Assembly: GCA_038241255.1 (NCBI GenBank)
Contig: JBBRFW010000044.1
Coordinates: 1 to 30,597 of the forward strand
DNA from: Schlegelella_A sp038241255
GTDB lineage: Bacteria; Pseudomonadota; Gammaproteobacteria; Burkholderiales; Burkholderiaceae_C
Direction: 5' to 3'
Length of the DNA: 30,597 bases
Shown: positions 1 through 8,429 of the stretch, piece after piece
Layout of the letters: every line of letters starts with the position of its first letter
Numbering within the stretch: position 1 is the stretch's first letter
The notes under the pieces: generated by a model
Database searches by the model: none
What the model was told of the DNA's origin: nothing
What the model saw: the letters and a program-made list of their open reading frames with translations, nothing else
Program-made: the position numbers and the translations under genes

Positions 1-1248
1 GACGGCGCTCGCTATCTCATGCTCGAGACCATTCGCGAGTACGCCCGTGAAAAGCTCGTGCAGCGCGGCGACGATGCCGCGGCCACGGCGGTGCGTCATT
101 GCGAGCACTACTTTGCGATGGCCAAGGCGGCGAACAAGGGACTGAAGGGTCCGCAGCAGGCCGAATGGCTCTGGAAGGTCGAGGTCGAGCTCGACAACAT
201 CCGCAGCGCGATCGCGCTGGCGCTCGCCGGCAGCGTCGATCCCTTTATCGCCGTCAAGTTTGCGGTCGCGATGCAGGGCTTCTGGATCCTGCGCGGCTAC
301 TCGACCGAGGGACGCAAGCTGGTGCAGGCGGCGCTGACGCTGCCGCCGGTCCGGGAATCGCCGGTCGCCCAGGCCTGGGCGCTTTACGTGGGCGCGGCCT
401 TGGCGGAATGCCAGAGCGACCACGCCGAGGCGCGCCGGATGCTCGAGACCTGCCTCGAGTTGCGGCGAGCGTTGGGCAATGAGCGCGACATTGCCGCGAC
501 CCTGTCGACGCTCTCTATGGCGAATCTGCAGGGCGGCAAGGCCGAGGAGGCCGCCGACGGCGAGAGCGAGGCCCTGCAGATCTTCAGGCGCCTCCAGGAT
601 CATATCGGCGAAGCGATCGGCCTGCTGCATCTCGGCCAGATCTGCCTGCACCAGGGCGAGGATGCGACGGCGCGATCGCACTTGGAGCAGTGCCTGGCGA
701 TCTCCCGCGAGATCCGGCACCAGGAGCTCGAAGGCGAGTGCGAGCTGGTGCTCGGCGAGGTCGCGCTGGGGATGGATGACCAGGCGCAGGCCTGCCTCCA
801 CCTGAAACGCTCGCTCACCGTATGCCGCGACGCCGGTGACAAACGCGGCGAGGCGAACGCGCTGCGCTGGCTCGCGCGGGTGGATCTGCAACTGGGCGAC
901 TTGCCCGCGGCGCGCGCCCGCCTGGGCGACGCCCTTCGCGCCTTCCGGGCGTTCGAGATGCGCGATGAGCTGCTCGGCTGTCTCGAAGACCACGCCGAGC
1001 TGGCCCAAGCCGAAGGCAGCCTCGAGGTCGCCGTCGGCTTGCTCGCATCGGCGGCCCGGTCGCGCGCGCGGCTCGGCCTGACTCGTGCACCTCGGGGCGA
1101 GCTGCGCTGGCAGACGCTCGTCGGCAAGTTGCGGCGAACGATGAGCGACGGCTCCTTCGCCGCCGCCTGGGAAGAGGCGCAAGACATGCAGATCGAAGAC
1201 GCCATTCGCCAGGCGCTCACGTCGCAGATCGAGCCTGCGACGGCCTAA
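1..1248 (+). CDS. AfsR/NB-ARC-type regulator, C-terminal TPR part (5' end outside window)
   Basis: The reading frame is open from base 1, so the 415 visible residues are the C-terminal part of a larger protein. It opens with YLMLETIREYAREKL, the signature that follows the NTPase/winged-helix part of AfsR/SARP-like and LuxR-type NB-ARC regulators. Downstream are repeated ~40-residue helical pairs of the TPR type (about residues 80-350; for example a segment with LLHLGQICLHQGEDATARSH). Family knowledge: these are cytoplasmic STAND ATPases in which the TPR array senses a ligand or partner and an N-terminal DNA-binding domain controls transcription. Neither the ATPase nor the DNA-binding domain is in the window, so the exact class (SARP, LuxR-C or CadC-like N-terminus) cannot be settled. 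The stop is TAA at 1246-1248, followed at once by a stem-loop. Confidence 0.8.
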   Translation, partial: DGARYLMLETIREYAREKLVQRGDDAAATAVRHCEHYFAMAKAANKGLKGPQQAEWLWKVEVELDNIRSAIALALAGSVDPFIAVKFAVAMQGFWILRGYSTEGRKLVQAALTLPPVRESPVAQAWALYVGAALAECQSDHAEARRMLETCLELRRALGNERDIAATLSTLSMANLQGGKAEEAADGESEALQIFRRLQDHIGEAIGLLHLGQICLHQGEDATARSHLEQCLAISREIRHQELEGECELVLGEVALGMDDQAQACLHLKRSLTVCRDAGDKRGEANALRWLARVDLQLGDLPAARARLGDALRAFRAFEMRDELLGCLEDHAELAQAEGSLEVAVGLLASAARSRARLGLTRAPRGELRWQTLVGKLRRTMSDGSFAAAWEEAQDMQIEDAIRQALTSQIEPATA

Positions 1249-1287
1249 GGCCTGTTGACGCCAAGGGAACCCGCCCGTTAACAGGCC
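1249..1287 (+). terminator. stem-loop directly after the TPR regulator
   Basis: Bases 1249-1260 (GGCCTGTTGACG) pair with 1276-1287 (CGTTAACAGGCC) over 12 positions with one G-U pair, leaving a 15-nt loop. It begins on the base after the TAA stop. There is no T-run after it, so it is not a classical intrinsic terminator; it may be a 3'-end-stabilising hairpin or a rho-assisted terminator. Confidence 0.45.
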
Positions 1288-1295
1288 CCACTGGT

Positions 1296-1325
1296 CGGGC
1301 GGCGCGAGAGCGGGCGGCGCGAGAG
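1296..1325. repeat. 15-bp tandem duplication
   Basis: CGGGCGGCGCGAGAG occurs twice, exactly adjacent, in the intergenic gap after the regulator. It may be a slippage product; no function is visible. Confidence 0.6.
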
Positions 1326-1396
1326 CGGCTTCAAAAAAGAGCGAGGCGGCCGGGAGCAGCCTCGAGCGCAGGTCGCGGGAGACCGCGAGTTGGTCG

Positions 1397-2050
1397 CTAC
1401 CCGCGGCGACGCCTGCGAGCGACCAAGCCGAAGGCGCCGAGGCCGGCCATCATCAACGCGTACGTCTCGGGCTCGGGCACGGGAGCGAAGACACCGACGG
1501 CGGCGTTGGCCGAGAGACCGCAGGTGGTGCGAGGAATCGGCGTGTACCCGCAGATCGGCGACGTCGTCGTCGGGTTGGCATAGATCAGTTGCGCTTGGTT
1601 GCCGCCAAACAGGATCAAGCTGAATGCGAACGAGCCGCTTCCGGCGATCGGCAGCGACGGGACGAAGGAGTCGAAGAACCCGGTGTCGATGCCGGTCAGG
1701 TTGCCGGCCGAGAGGTCGATTCCATTGACGACGACGCCGGGGTTCAGGTTGAAGGTCGCCAGGATCGTCGCGGGTGCTGCGGTGTTGTAAAGGTCGACCT
1801 TGGCGCTCAGGACGTCGAAGCCGGCGCAGGCGCCGCTGATTGCGAAACTACCGGTGCCGAGCGCAAGGCAGGCGGCAGGAACGTCGAACAACGCGGAGGC
1901 TTGCCAGCCCAAGCCGGGAAAGGCCGCGCCGTAGGCCGGGTCCCAGTTGCCGCTGTAGACGGCGGCTTGTGCTGGTCCAGCGCTGCCGAGCACCGCCGCT
2001 GCGCTCACTAACACGGCTGAAAGAACGGATCTGGCGCGGCTGATCGACAT
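1397..2050 (-). CDS. PEP-CTERM sorting-domain surface protein
   Basis: The 217-aa product has a signal peptide (about residues 1-28: basic MSISRARS, a hydrophobic run, then a cleavage-like PAQA-AV) and ends in a textbook PEP-CTERM tripartite tail: VPEPETYALM, a hydrophobic helix (MMAGLGAFGLVA), and the basic end RRRRRG. Family knowledge: such proteins are exported and processed by exosortase EpsH/XrtA in biofilm-forming, EPS-producing Gram-negatives. The middle domain is rich in Gly, Asn and Ala with two Cys and resembles no enzyme I recognise. ATG at 2050 is chosen because it has GGGGGAAG about 6 nt upstream and starts the signal peptide; a longer frame to 2176 lacks these. No exosortase gene is in this window. 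Confidence 0.85.
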   Translation of the reverse strand: MSISRARSVLSAVLVSAAAVLGSAGPAQAAVYSGNWDPAYGAAFPGLGWQASALFDVPAACLALGTGSFAISGACAGFDVLSAKVDLYNTAAPATILATFNLNPGVVVNGIDLSAGNLTGIDTGFFDSFVPSLPIAGSGSFAFSLILFGGNQAQLIYANPTTTSPICGYTPIPRTTCGLSANAAVGVFAPVPEPETYALMMAGLGAFGLVARRRRRG

Positions 2051-2140
2051 GGCTGCTTCCCCCGGTCGTTGTTCTTGGAACCGGGGATCCCGGATTAAAA
2101 CCAGTGATTCTAGGAGCACACGAACGTTTCGCGGTCCCGG

Positions 2141-2161
2141 CACCCCCCGTGAACGGGGGTG
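2141..2161 (-). terminator. hairpin between acyl-CoA ligase and PEP-CTERM gene
   Basis: CACCCCC (2141-2147) and GGGGGTG (2155-2161) form a perfect 7-bp GC stem with a 7-nt loop. On the minus strand it lies 55 nt after the ligase stop and before the PEP-CTERM start, which suits a transcript end; there is no T-tract. Confidence 0.4.
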
Positions 2162-2215
2162 TCTGCAAGGCTCCAAGCGGCCCGGCGGTCGACCGCGCGG
2201 TGCGGCCGCGCTCAG

Positions 2216-3771
2216 CTATACGACTTGCCGCTCGCGCCCGGCCCAGTACGGCTTGCGCAGATCCTTCTTGAGAATCTTCCCGGTCGCGTTGCGCGGCAGC
2301 TCGGCGACGACGTCGACGCTCTTCGGGCACTTGAACGACGCCAGCCGCTCGCGGCACCACGCGAGCAACTCCCCGACCGCGATCGTCGCGCCCGGCGCGG
2401 CGACGACGACGGCCTTGGGCACTTCGCCCCAGCGCTCGTCGGGAACGCCGATGACGGCGACGTCCTGCACTTGCGGGTGCTCCGCGATCACGCGCTCGAT
2501 CTCAGCCGGGTAGATGTTCTCGCCGGCGCTGATGATCATGTCCTTGATTCGGTCGGTGATGTAGAGGTAGCCGTCGGCGTCGAGGTAGCCGCCGTCGCCG
2601 GAGCGCAGCCAGCCGTCCGGGGTGATCGTTGCCGCCGTCGCCTCCGGCTTGCCCCAGTAGCCACCCATGACCTGGTCGCTTCTCACCCAGACTTCGCCGC
2701 GCTCGCCGGTGGGCGCGCGCTCGCCGCTCGCCGGGTCGCGGATCTCGATCTCGACGCCGGCGATGGCCTGGCCGGCAGAGACCAGCCGGTGCGCCACGGC
2801 GCGATCGACGTGGTCGGCCGCACCGAGGACGCTGACCGCGCCCGACTGCTCGGTCATGCCGTACACCTGCTGCAGGACGCCGGAGAAGAGCTTCAGCGAG
2901 GCGCGCATCACCGGCAGCGGCATCGGCGAGGCGCCGTACGAGAGCGCCTTCAACGACGAGTAGTCCCGCTCGGCGGCCCCCGGAATCTGGTTCATCACCG
3001 CCGTCAGCGCGGGCACGAAGAAGGTGTGCGTGATGTTGTCCGCCTCGAGCATGGCCAGGGCCGCTTCCGGATCGGGCGTGCGCATCATGAAGATTCGCGC
3101 ACCGAGGCTGATCGCCATCAGCGAATAGCTCGTGCCGCCGACATGGAACAGCGGCATCGCCACCTGCACCCGCGAGCTCGGGTCGAAGTCCTGGCTCGCC
3201 GAGAGGTTGCGCGAGTGCGCCAACATGCCGCGGTGGGTGAGCATCGCGCCCTTGGGAAAGCCGGTGGTGCCCGAGGTGTAGAGCTGCACGAAGCAGTCGC
3301 CCGGCGCTACCGGGTAGGCGGTGGCGTCCGGCGCCTGCGCCGCGAGCCACGCCTCGTACTCGTCGTCGCCGCCGCCGATGCGCACGACGCGCTTGACGCC
3401 GGGCAGGTGCGCGCGCAGCTTGTCGACCGCGCCGGCGAACTCCGGCCGACGAACAGCAGCCGCGCTCTCGCGTCGTTGATCACGTAGGCGATCTCGGGTG
3501 GCGCGAGCCGGAAGTTGACCACGGCGTTGGCGGTGCCGATCTGGGCGCAGGCCAGCGTCAGCTCCAGGCATGTGGGATGGTTGAGGTCGAGCACGGCGAT
3601 CCGGTCGCCCGGAGCGAGCCCGGCGGCGCGCAACGCCGCCGCTGCGCGGCGCACGCGCTGCGCGAGCTCGGCCCAGGCCCAGTGTCGTCCGCCGAAGGTG
3701 ATCGCGACGGCGTCCGGTCGCGTCGCTTCCCAGTGGGCGAGGATTGCGGTGAAGTCGGCCCGGTCGGACAT
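2216..3771 (-). pseudogene. long-chain fatty acyl-CoA ligase, single frameshift
   Basis: ANL-superfamily enzyme that activates a fatty or related carboxylic acid to acyl-AMP and then acyl-CoA. In order: N-terminal domain from MSDRADFTAILAHWEATRP; ATP-binding A3 motif YTSGTTGFPKGAMLTHRG; YGMTEQSG (A5); GWLRSGDGGY (A7); ITDRIKDMIISAGENIYP (A8); and PRNATGKILKKDL with the A10 lysine. The reading frame changes once at about 3441-3451: upstream, the frame starting at 3771 reads into LLFVGRSSPARST, while the homologous continuation PEFAGAVDKLRAHLPGV is in the next frame. Adding one base near there gives a normal 518-residue protein. ATG 3771 is preceded by GAGAGGAG. All catalytic motifs are intact, so this is either a sequencing/assembly indel or a recent inactivation. 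Substrate unknown. Divergent from an SDR. Confidence 0.85.
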
Positions 3772-3858
3772 GGCGGTCTCCTCTCGGCGTCACGTGGGTG
3801 CCGAGCTGCGGATGCTAGCCTCGTGCCTGTCGTGCCGGACTTCCAGACGGGGGATGAG
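3772..3858. promoter_or_regulatory. divergent promoter region, acyl-CoA ligase / SDR
   Basis: An 87-nt gap separates two divergent starts and must hold both ribosome-binding sites and probably both promoters. GAGAGGAG serves the ligase; GACGGGGGATGAG precedes the SDR. I see no clear -35/-10 pair or palindrome. Confidence 0.4.
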
Positions 3859-4617
3859 ATGCCGTTCGATTTCACCGACAAGCGCGTCCTCGTCGCCGGC
3901 GGCAGCCGCGGCATCGGCCGCGCCATCGCGCTGCAGTTCGCCGCCGCAGGCGCCGACGTCGCCTTGTGCGCGCGCGGCGCGGCGACGCTCGAGGCGACCC
4001 GCGCCGAGGTCGCGCGCCACGGGCGGCGCGTCCACGCGATGGCGTGCGACCTCGCCGATGCCGAATCGATCGCCGCCTGGGTGCCGGCCGCCGCCGAGGC
4101 GGTGGGCGGCATCGACGTTCTCGTCAACAACGCCTCGGGCTTCGGCATGGGCGATGACGAGGAAGGCTGGGCGGCGGGCCTCTCGGTCGACGTGCTGGCG
4201 ATGGTGCGCAGCTCGCGCGCCGCGCTGCCGTGGCTGCAGCGCGCGGCCGGCGGCGCCAGCATCATCCACATCTCGTCGATCGCGGCCTTCCGGCCGTCGA
4301 CGCGGACCCCTGCCTACGCGGCAGCGAAGGCGGCGATGAACAGCTACACCGGCAGCCAGGCGGCGATGCTGTCGCGCCAGGGCATCCGCGTGAACGCGAT
4401 CGCGCCGGGCTCGATCGAGTTCGCCGGCGGCGTGTGGGACCAGCGGCGGACCGACAACCCGAGCCTCTACGGGCGAACGCTCAAGAGCATTCCGTTCGGG
4501 CGCTTCGGCACGGCGGACGAGGTCGCCGAGGTGGCCCTCTTCCTCGCTTCGCCGCACGCGCGCTGGATGACCGGGCAGGTCCTCGCCGTCGACGGTGGCC
4601 AGCTGCTCGGCGGGTAG
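3859..4617 (+). CDS. SDR family oxidoreductase (classical)
   Basis: 252-aa cytoplasmic NAD(P)-dependent short-chain dehydrogenase. The Rossmann glycine motif GGSRGIGR is at residues 14-21, NNAS at about 90-93, the catalytic serine in HISSIAAF (about 139), and the YAAAK catalytic Tyr/Lys at 153 and 157; the C-terminal GQVLAVDGGQLLGG is typical of FabG-like members. Length is normal for the class. ATG 3859 is chosen because homologues begin a few residues before the first beta strand (KRVLVAGG) and a G-rich ribosome-binding site precedes it; the frame upstream of it is antisense to the ligase. Being divergent from an acyl-CoA ligase suggests a role in acyl or hydroxyacyl metabolism (inference). 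The gene converges on the RlmN-like gene, with only 13 nt between stops. Confidence 0.88.
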   Translation: MPFDFTDKRVLVAGGSRGIGRAIALQFAAAGADVALCARGAATLEATRAEVARHGRRVHAMACDLADAESIAAWVPAAAEAVGGIDVLVNNASGFGMGDDEEGWAAGLSVDVLAMVRSSRAALPWLQRAAGGASIIHISSIAAFRPSTRTPAYAAAKAAMNSYTGSQAAMLSRQGIRVNAIAPGSIEFAGGVWDQRRTDNPSLYGRTLKSIPFGRFGTADEVAEVALFLASPHARWMTGQVLAVDGGQLLGG

Positions 4618-4630
4618 CGTTTCGCCCAGC

Positions 4631-5662
4631 TCAGGCGGCGACGATCTCGATGCGACGCCCGGCGCCGTGCTCATGGCGCGCGCGCAGTTGCCCGCAGCCG
4701 GCCAGCACGTCCTGTCCCGCCGACTGGCGCAGCTTGGTGAGGATGCCGCGTCGATGCAGCTCGCGAGCCATCGCCTGCGAGCGTTCGGGCGCGGGCCGCG
4801 CGAATTCCAGGCCGTCGACGGCGTTGAACGGAATCAGGTTCAGCACCGCGCGCTTGCCGGCGAGCAGACGCACCAGGCCGACGATCTAGTCGTCGCCGTC
4901 GTTGATGCCATCGAGCAGCGTCCACTGCACCTGCATCGGGTAGCCGGTCGAGCGCGCATAGGCGTCGCCGAGCGCCACCAGCTCGTCGGGGGCGAGGGCC
5001 GGCGCCCGTGGCAGCAGGCGCGCGCGCAGCGCCGGGTCGGTGCTGTGCAGCGACAACGCCAGCGCCGGCTTGACGCGGCCCTGCGGCAGGCGCTCGAACA
5101 CGCGGCGATCGCCGACCGTCGACAGCACCAGCTTCTTGTTGCCGATGCCGCCGCCGGTACCGAGCAGGTCAATCGCCTCGAGCACCGCATCGAGGTTGTG
5201 CGCCGGCTCGCCCATGCCCATGAAGACGACCTTGCTCACCGTCCGCAGACTGCGCGCGAGCGCGACCTGGGCGACGATCTCGGCGCTGCCGAGCTGGCGC
5301 TCGAGGCCGCCGATGCCCGTCATGCAGAACCCGCAGCCGACCGCGCAGCCGACCTGGCTCGACACGCATAGGCCGCCGCGCGGCAGCAGCACGGCCTCGA
5401 TCGCGCGGCCGTCGGCGAGGCCGACGATGAGGCGGCGCGAGCCGTCGGCGCCGGCATGGTCGGCGCGAAGCACCGCCAGCGCGCGAAGCTCGGCGTCGAG
5501 GGCCGGCAGGGCATGGCGAAGCGAAAGCGGCAGGAAGTCTTCAGGGCGCCGGCGGCCCTCGGCCTGCGACTTGGCGCGGGCCCACTGGCGGAGCACGCGC
5601 TCCTCGTGGAGGGGTTGCGCGCCGAGGGCGCGCAGTCGCTGGCGGAAGGCTTCGATCTGCAT
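4631..5662 (-). pseudogene. RlmN/Cfr-family radical SAM methyltransferase, in-frame TAG
   Basis: Radical SAM RNA methyltransferase related to RlmN (adenine-C2 methylation of 23S rRNA A2503 and tRNA). From ATG 5662: GLCVSSQVGC with the first essential Cys at 99; the 4Fe-4S motif CAVGCGFC (Cys 106, 110, 113); the SAM-binding GMGEPAHN; SLHSTDP; and LLDGINDGDD. At codon 259 (bases 4886-4888) there is TAG where relatives usually have an acidic residue. The same frame then continues with well-conserved sequence (LVRLLAGKRAVLNLIPFNA) to AGCGQL, which carries the methyl-accepting Cys (323), and stops at 4631. Translation ending at the TAG would lose that cysteine, so the 258-aa product should be inactive unless the stop is read through. 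No frameshift is involved. TTG at 5692 is an alternative start. Known family; the nonsense codon is seen directly. Confidence 0.85.
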
Positions 5663-5714
5663 GCTGATCGGCAATGTACGCGTGCCGGACAATCCGCCGT
5701 CGACTCTGCGAAGG

Positions 5715-5957
5715 ATGCGCGTGAAGACCTATGACATCGAAGTGCAGCGCCTGAAGTCGGTCCGCCACGACAAGGGAATGATCGAGCTCGGCGCTGACGT
5801 GCTGGTGCTGCCGCGGCCGGTGCGCGACGACCCACCCTCGACCAGCGTCCTTCGGCTGCCGGTGGAGCACGCGCGCTCCTTGCTCATCCTGCTCAGGCAG
5901 CACCTGGCCGAGGTCGACAAATCGCAGCCCCGCAGCCGCCGTTCCGGGCGGAGCTGA
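5715..5957 (+). CDS. small hypothetical protein (80 aa)
   Basis: I do not recognise a named domain. The protein is mixed hydrophobic/charged, with no signal peptide or membrane segment; the core from RVKTYDIEVQRLKSVRHDKG to LLILLRQHLAEVDK looks like a compact alpha/beta cytoplasmic fold, and codons show the high third-position GC of real genes here. ATG 5715 has AAGG immediately upstream, so the ribosome-binding site is poor. It is divergent from the RlmN-like gene (52 nt) and converges on the beta-lactamase-fold gene, with 9 nt between stops. Confidence 0.65.
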   Translation: MRVKTYDIEVQRLKSVRHDKGMIELGADVLVLPRPVRDDPPSTSVLRLPVEHARSLLILLRQHLAEVDKSQPRSRRSGRS

Positions 5958-5966
5958 CCCGCCGCA

Positions 5967-7184
5967 TCAATTCGCCTTCGTGCCGGCCTCATCGTCGACG
6001 GCCTTCTGCACCGCGCGGTAAAACGCCTCGCGCGCGGGGCTCGCGACGCGGTCGCTCGCGCCGCCGCCCCAGTCGGCGTTGGAGGCGATGACGAGCTTTC
6101 GCTTGGGGTCGATGAAGACGCCTTGCCCGAAGATGCCGCGCGCCGCGAAGCTGCCATCGCTGTATGTCCACCACTGGTAGCCGTAGCCTCGCCCGGGCTG
6201 GCCGATGTCGGCGCGCGTCGACGTCGCCTCGGCCAGCCAGCCATCGGGCACGATCGACTGGCCGCCGACGCGCGCGCCGTTGAGCACGAACAGCCCGAAG
6301 CGCGCGAAATCGCGCGTCGCCGCCTGGATGCAGCAGCCGCTGATCTCGTTGCCGGTGCGGTTGAGGATCCAGGTGGCCGATTGCTCCATGCCGGCGGGCA
6401 GCCAGATCTTTTCCGAGAGATAGGTCGAGAGCGGCTTATTGATCGCGCGGCCGAGTAGCACGCCGACGAGGTTGGTTTCGCCGGTGCTGTAGTGCCAGCG
6501 CGTCCCCGCCGGCACCTCGCGCGGCAGCTTGCGCATGTAGCTCAGGAGCGCATCGACGCCTTGCTCCGGCTTGTGCTTATTGAAGCGGGCGACGTCGGAA
6601 TCCGGGTCGGCGTAGTTCTCGTTCCAGCGAACGCCCGAAGTCATGGTCAGCAGCTGGCGCAGGCTGACGTCGTCGTACGCGGAGCCCTTCATCTCGGGCA
6701 GGTAGTCGCTGACCTTGTCGTCGAGGCTCTTGATGTGGCCGTCGCGGAGCGCCGCGCCGACGAGCGTCGAGGTGATCGACTTGGCGACCGAGAACGTCGT
6801 CCAGCGTCCGCTGCCGTCGAAGCCGAGACCGTAGCGCTCGAGGCGCAGCCTGCCGTCGTGAACGACGAGCAGCGCCGCGCTGCGCTGCGCTGTCATGTAG
6901 GCATCGACGTCGAGCGGCAGCCGCAGCGGCGGCCCGGGCGGCAGCGGCATCGGCGTGCCGCCCGCCGGCACGACTCGTGACTTGGCGAGCAACGGCAGGC
7001 GATCGAGCGCACGGAAACCGGCATCGCGCTGCGGCTGGCTCCAGAACAGGACGTCGCTGTTGGTCGGCAGCGTCGCCAGCAGGGCGCGCGTTTCCCGGTC
7101 GAGACTGAACCAGCCGGCCACGCCGGCCACGCCGGCAACGGCCAGCGCCGCGAGCGCGCCGAGTGCAATCTTTTTTGCCTTCAT
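5967..7184 (-). CDS. serine hydrolase, class C beta-lactamase fold
   Basis: 405-aa protein with an N-terminal membrane anchor or uncleaved signal (about residues 5-27, MKAKKIALGALAALAVAG). Catalytic elements of the beta-lactamase/DD-peptidase (PF00144) family are visible: SVAK with nucleophile Ser132 and Lys135, and the tyrosine of HYSTGE (Tyr232) in place of the YAN motif. The family also includes 6-aminohexanoate-dimer hydrolases (NylB) and EstB esterases, and the F-S-V-A-K and Y-S-T-G-E motifs are closer to those than to true AmpC. Probably a periplasmic, membrane-tethered esterase or amidase; the substrate cannot be read from sequence. ATG 7184 has GGAA about 8 nt upstream. It lies 65 nt downstream of the PAS kinase on the same strand and may be its last co-transcribed gene. 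Confidence 0.85.
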   Translation of the reverse strand: MKAKKIALGALAALAVAGVAGVAGWFSLDRETRALLATLPTNSDVLFWSQPQRDAGFRALDRLPLLAKSRVVPAGGTPMPLPPGPPLRLPLDVDAYMTAQRSAALLVVHDGRLRLERYGLGFDGSGRWTTFSVAKSITSTLVGAALRDGHIKSLDDKVSDYLPEMKGSAYDDVSLRQLLTMTSGVRWNENYADPDSDVARFNKHKPEQGVDALLSYMRKLPREVPAGTRWHYSTGETNLVGVLLGRAINKPLSTYLSEKIWLPAGMEQSATWILNRTGNEISGCCIQAATRDFARFGLFVLNGARVGGQSIVPDGWLAEATSTRADIGQPGRGYGYQWWTYSDGSFAARGIFGQGVFIDPKRKLVIASNADWGGGASDRVASPAREAFYRAVQKAVDDEAGTKAN

Positions 7185-7249
7185 CGCAGCATTCCGGAGC
7201 TCCCGAGGGTGATCGAACCGCGGATCATCGGCGATCGCGGTGCGCTGCC

Positions 7250-8419
7250 TTAGCGCGGGCAGCGCACCGAGAAGGTCGTTCCGGACTCCTTCGACGACGT
7301 GACGCTCACGTCGCCACCGTGCGCGCGCGCGATCTCGCGCACGATGAAGAGGCCGAGGCCGACGCTTCGCCCCGCGTTCACGGCGGCGACGCCGCGCGTC
7401 ATCGGCGCGAACAGTCCGGCGAGTATCTCCGTGGGGATGGCAGGGCCCTCGTTGTGGACGTCGAGCGTGAAGGTCGCCGCGTCGATGCGCGAGGCGATGC
7501 GAACTGGCCGGTCGAAGGCGCCGTAGGTCATCGCGTTCGCGACCAGGTTGCCGACGGCCTGGGTGAGACGGTCAGCATCGCCGCGGCACGGGCCGCTGCC
7601 CGTGCGTCGGTGCTCGAGCTCGCGGCCCGGAAAGGCCAGGGCGAGCTCATCCGCGGCGTCGGCGACCAGCTGGTGGAGGTCGATCGTGGCGAGGGTGATC
7701 GAGAGGCCGCGGCCGACCCTCGCGGCGGTGAAATCGAGCAGGTCGGCGATCATCCGCTGCGCGCGCTGGGTCGAGCTCCGAATCCTGGCCAGCGACTGCT
7801 TTTGCTCGACCGGCGAGTCGGTGCGCTCGATGACGTACGCGCTCAGCTGGATCGCCGACAGCGGGTTGCGCAGATCGTGGCTGACGATGCCGATCATCTG
7901 TTCGGCGAAGAGGGCGCGGTCCTCAGCGCTGGCGCGCTGCCGCGTCAGCTCCTCCTGCGAAAGCATCAACGCCTGCTCGATCTGGCGCTGCTGCACGACG
8001 AGCGCCTCGGCCTGCTTGCGCGCGCTCAGCAGCTCGCGTTCGTACCTGTTCCGGTCCTCGGCGACGAACACCGCCAGCTCGTGAAAGAGGCGCCCGCCAT
8101 GCTCGCTCTCGCGCGCGTTGAGCATCATCGGCACGGTATGGCCGGTGCGATGGCGGATGTCGAGCTTGACCTCGGCGACCGACCCCTGGATCCGCAGCAG
8201 CGGCGCCCAGTGGGTCTGATGGAAGATCCGCCCGCCCATCGTCAGGAGGTCCTGCAGCCGTCGCTGCCCGACCAGCGCTGCCGCGGGCGTGTCGATCCAG
8301 CGGCAGAACGTCTGGTTGACGCGCCGGATCGTTCCGTCGGCAGAAGTCAGGAGCAGTCCGCAGGCGGCGTGCTCGAACAAGGAACCCGCATCCGGCAGCG
8401 CGTCGTCGGCGCCGTCCAT
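7250..8419 (-). CDS. PAS-domain sensor histidine kinase
   Basis: 389-aa soluble kinase with no membrane segment. PAS domain about residues 12-112 (FEHAACGLLLTSADGTIRRV, then GGRIFHQTHWAPLLRIQG); coiled-coil linker about 112-165 (Glu/Gln/Arg-rich); HisKA with the H-box IVSHDLRNPLSAI, phosphoacceptor His171; HATPase_c with N-box NLVANAMTYG (about 281-290), G1 VHNEGPAIP and G2 SVGLGLFIVREIARAHGG. Known biochemistry: autophosphorylation of His and transfer to a response regulator; no regulator gene is nearby. The PAS segment containing GGRIFHQTHWAPLLR is of the type found in proteins paired with RsbQ-like hydrolases, and exactly such a gene lies 10 nt upstream in the same direction. The kinase therefore probably receives a signal generated by that hydrolase (inference). 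Confidence 0.9.
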   Translation of the reverse strand: MDGADDALPDAGSLFEHAACGLLLTSADGTIRRVNQTFCRWIDTPAAALVGQRRLQDLLTMGGRIFHQTHWAPLLRIQGSVAEVKLDIRHRTGHTVPMMLNARESEHGGRLFHELAVFVAEDRNRYERELLSARKQAEALVVQQRQIEQALMLSQEELTRQRASAEDRALFAEQMIGIVSHDLRNPLSAIQLSAYVIERTDSPVEQKQSLARIRSSTQRAQRMIADLLDFTAARVGRGLSITLATIDLHQLVADAADELALAFPGRELEHRRTGSGPCRGDADRLTQAVGNLVANAMTYGAFDRPVRIASRIDAATFTLDVHNEGPAIPTEILAGLFAPMTRGVAAVNAGRSVGLGLFIVREIARAHGGDVSVTSSKESGTTFSVRCPR

Positions 8420-8429
8420 GGGCCGGGCC

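Noticed and set aside
2159..3487. Long plus-strand open frame (442 codons) opposite the acyl-CoA ligase
   Set aside because: Arg/Ala/His-rich translation without motifs; it is a shadow of the GC-biased ligase on the other strand, which carries all ANL motifs.
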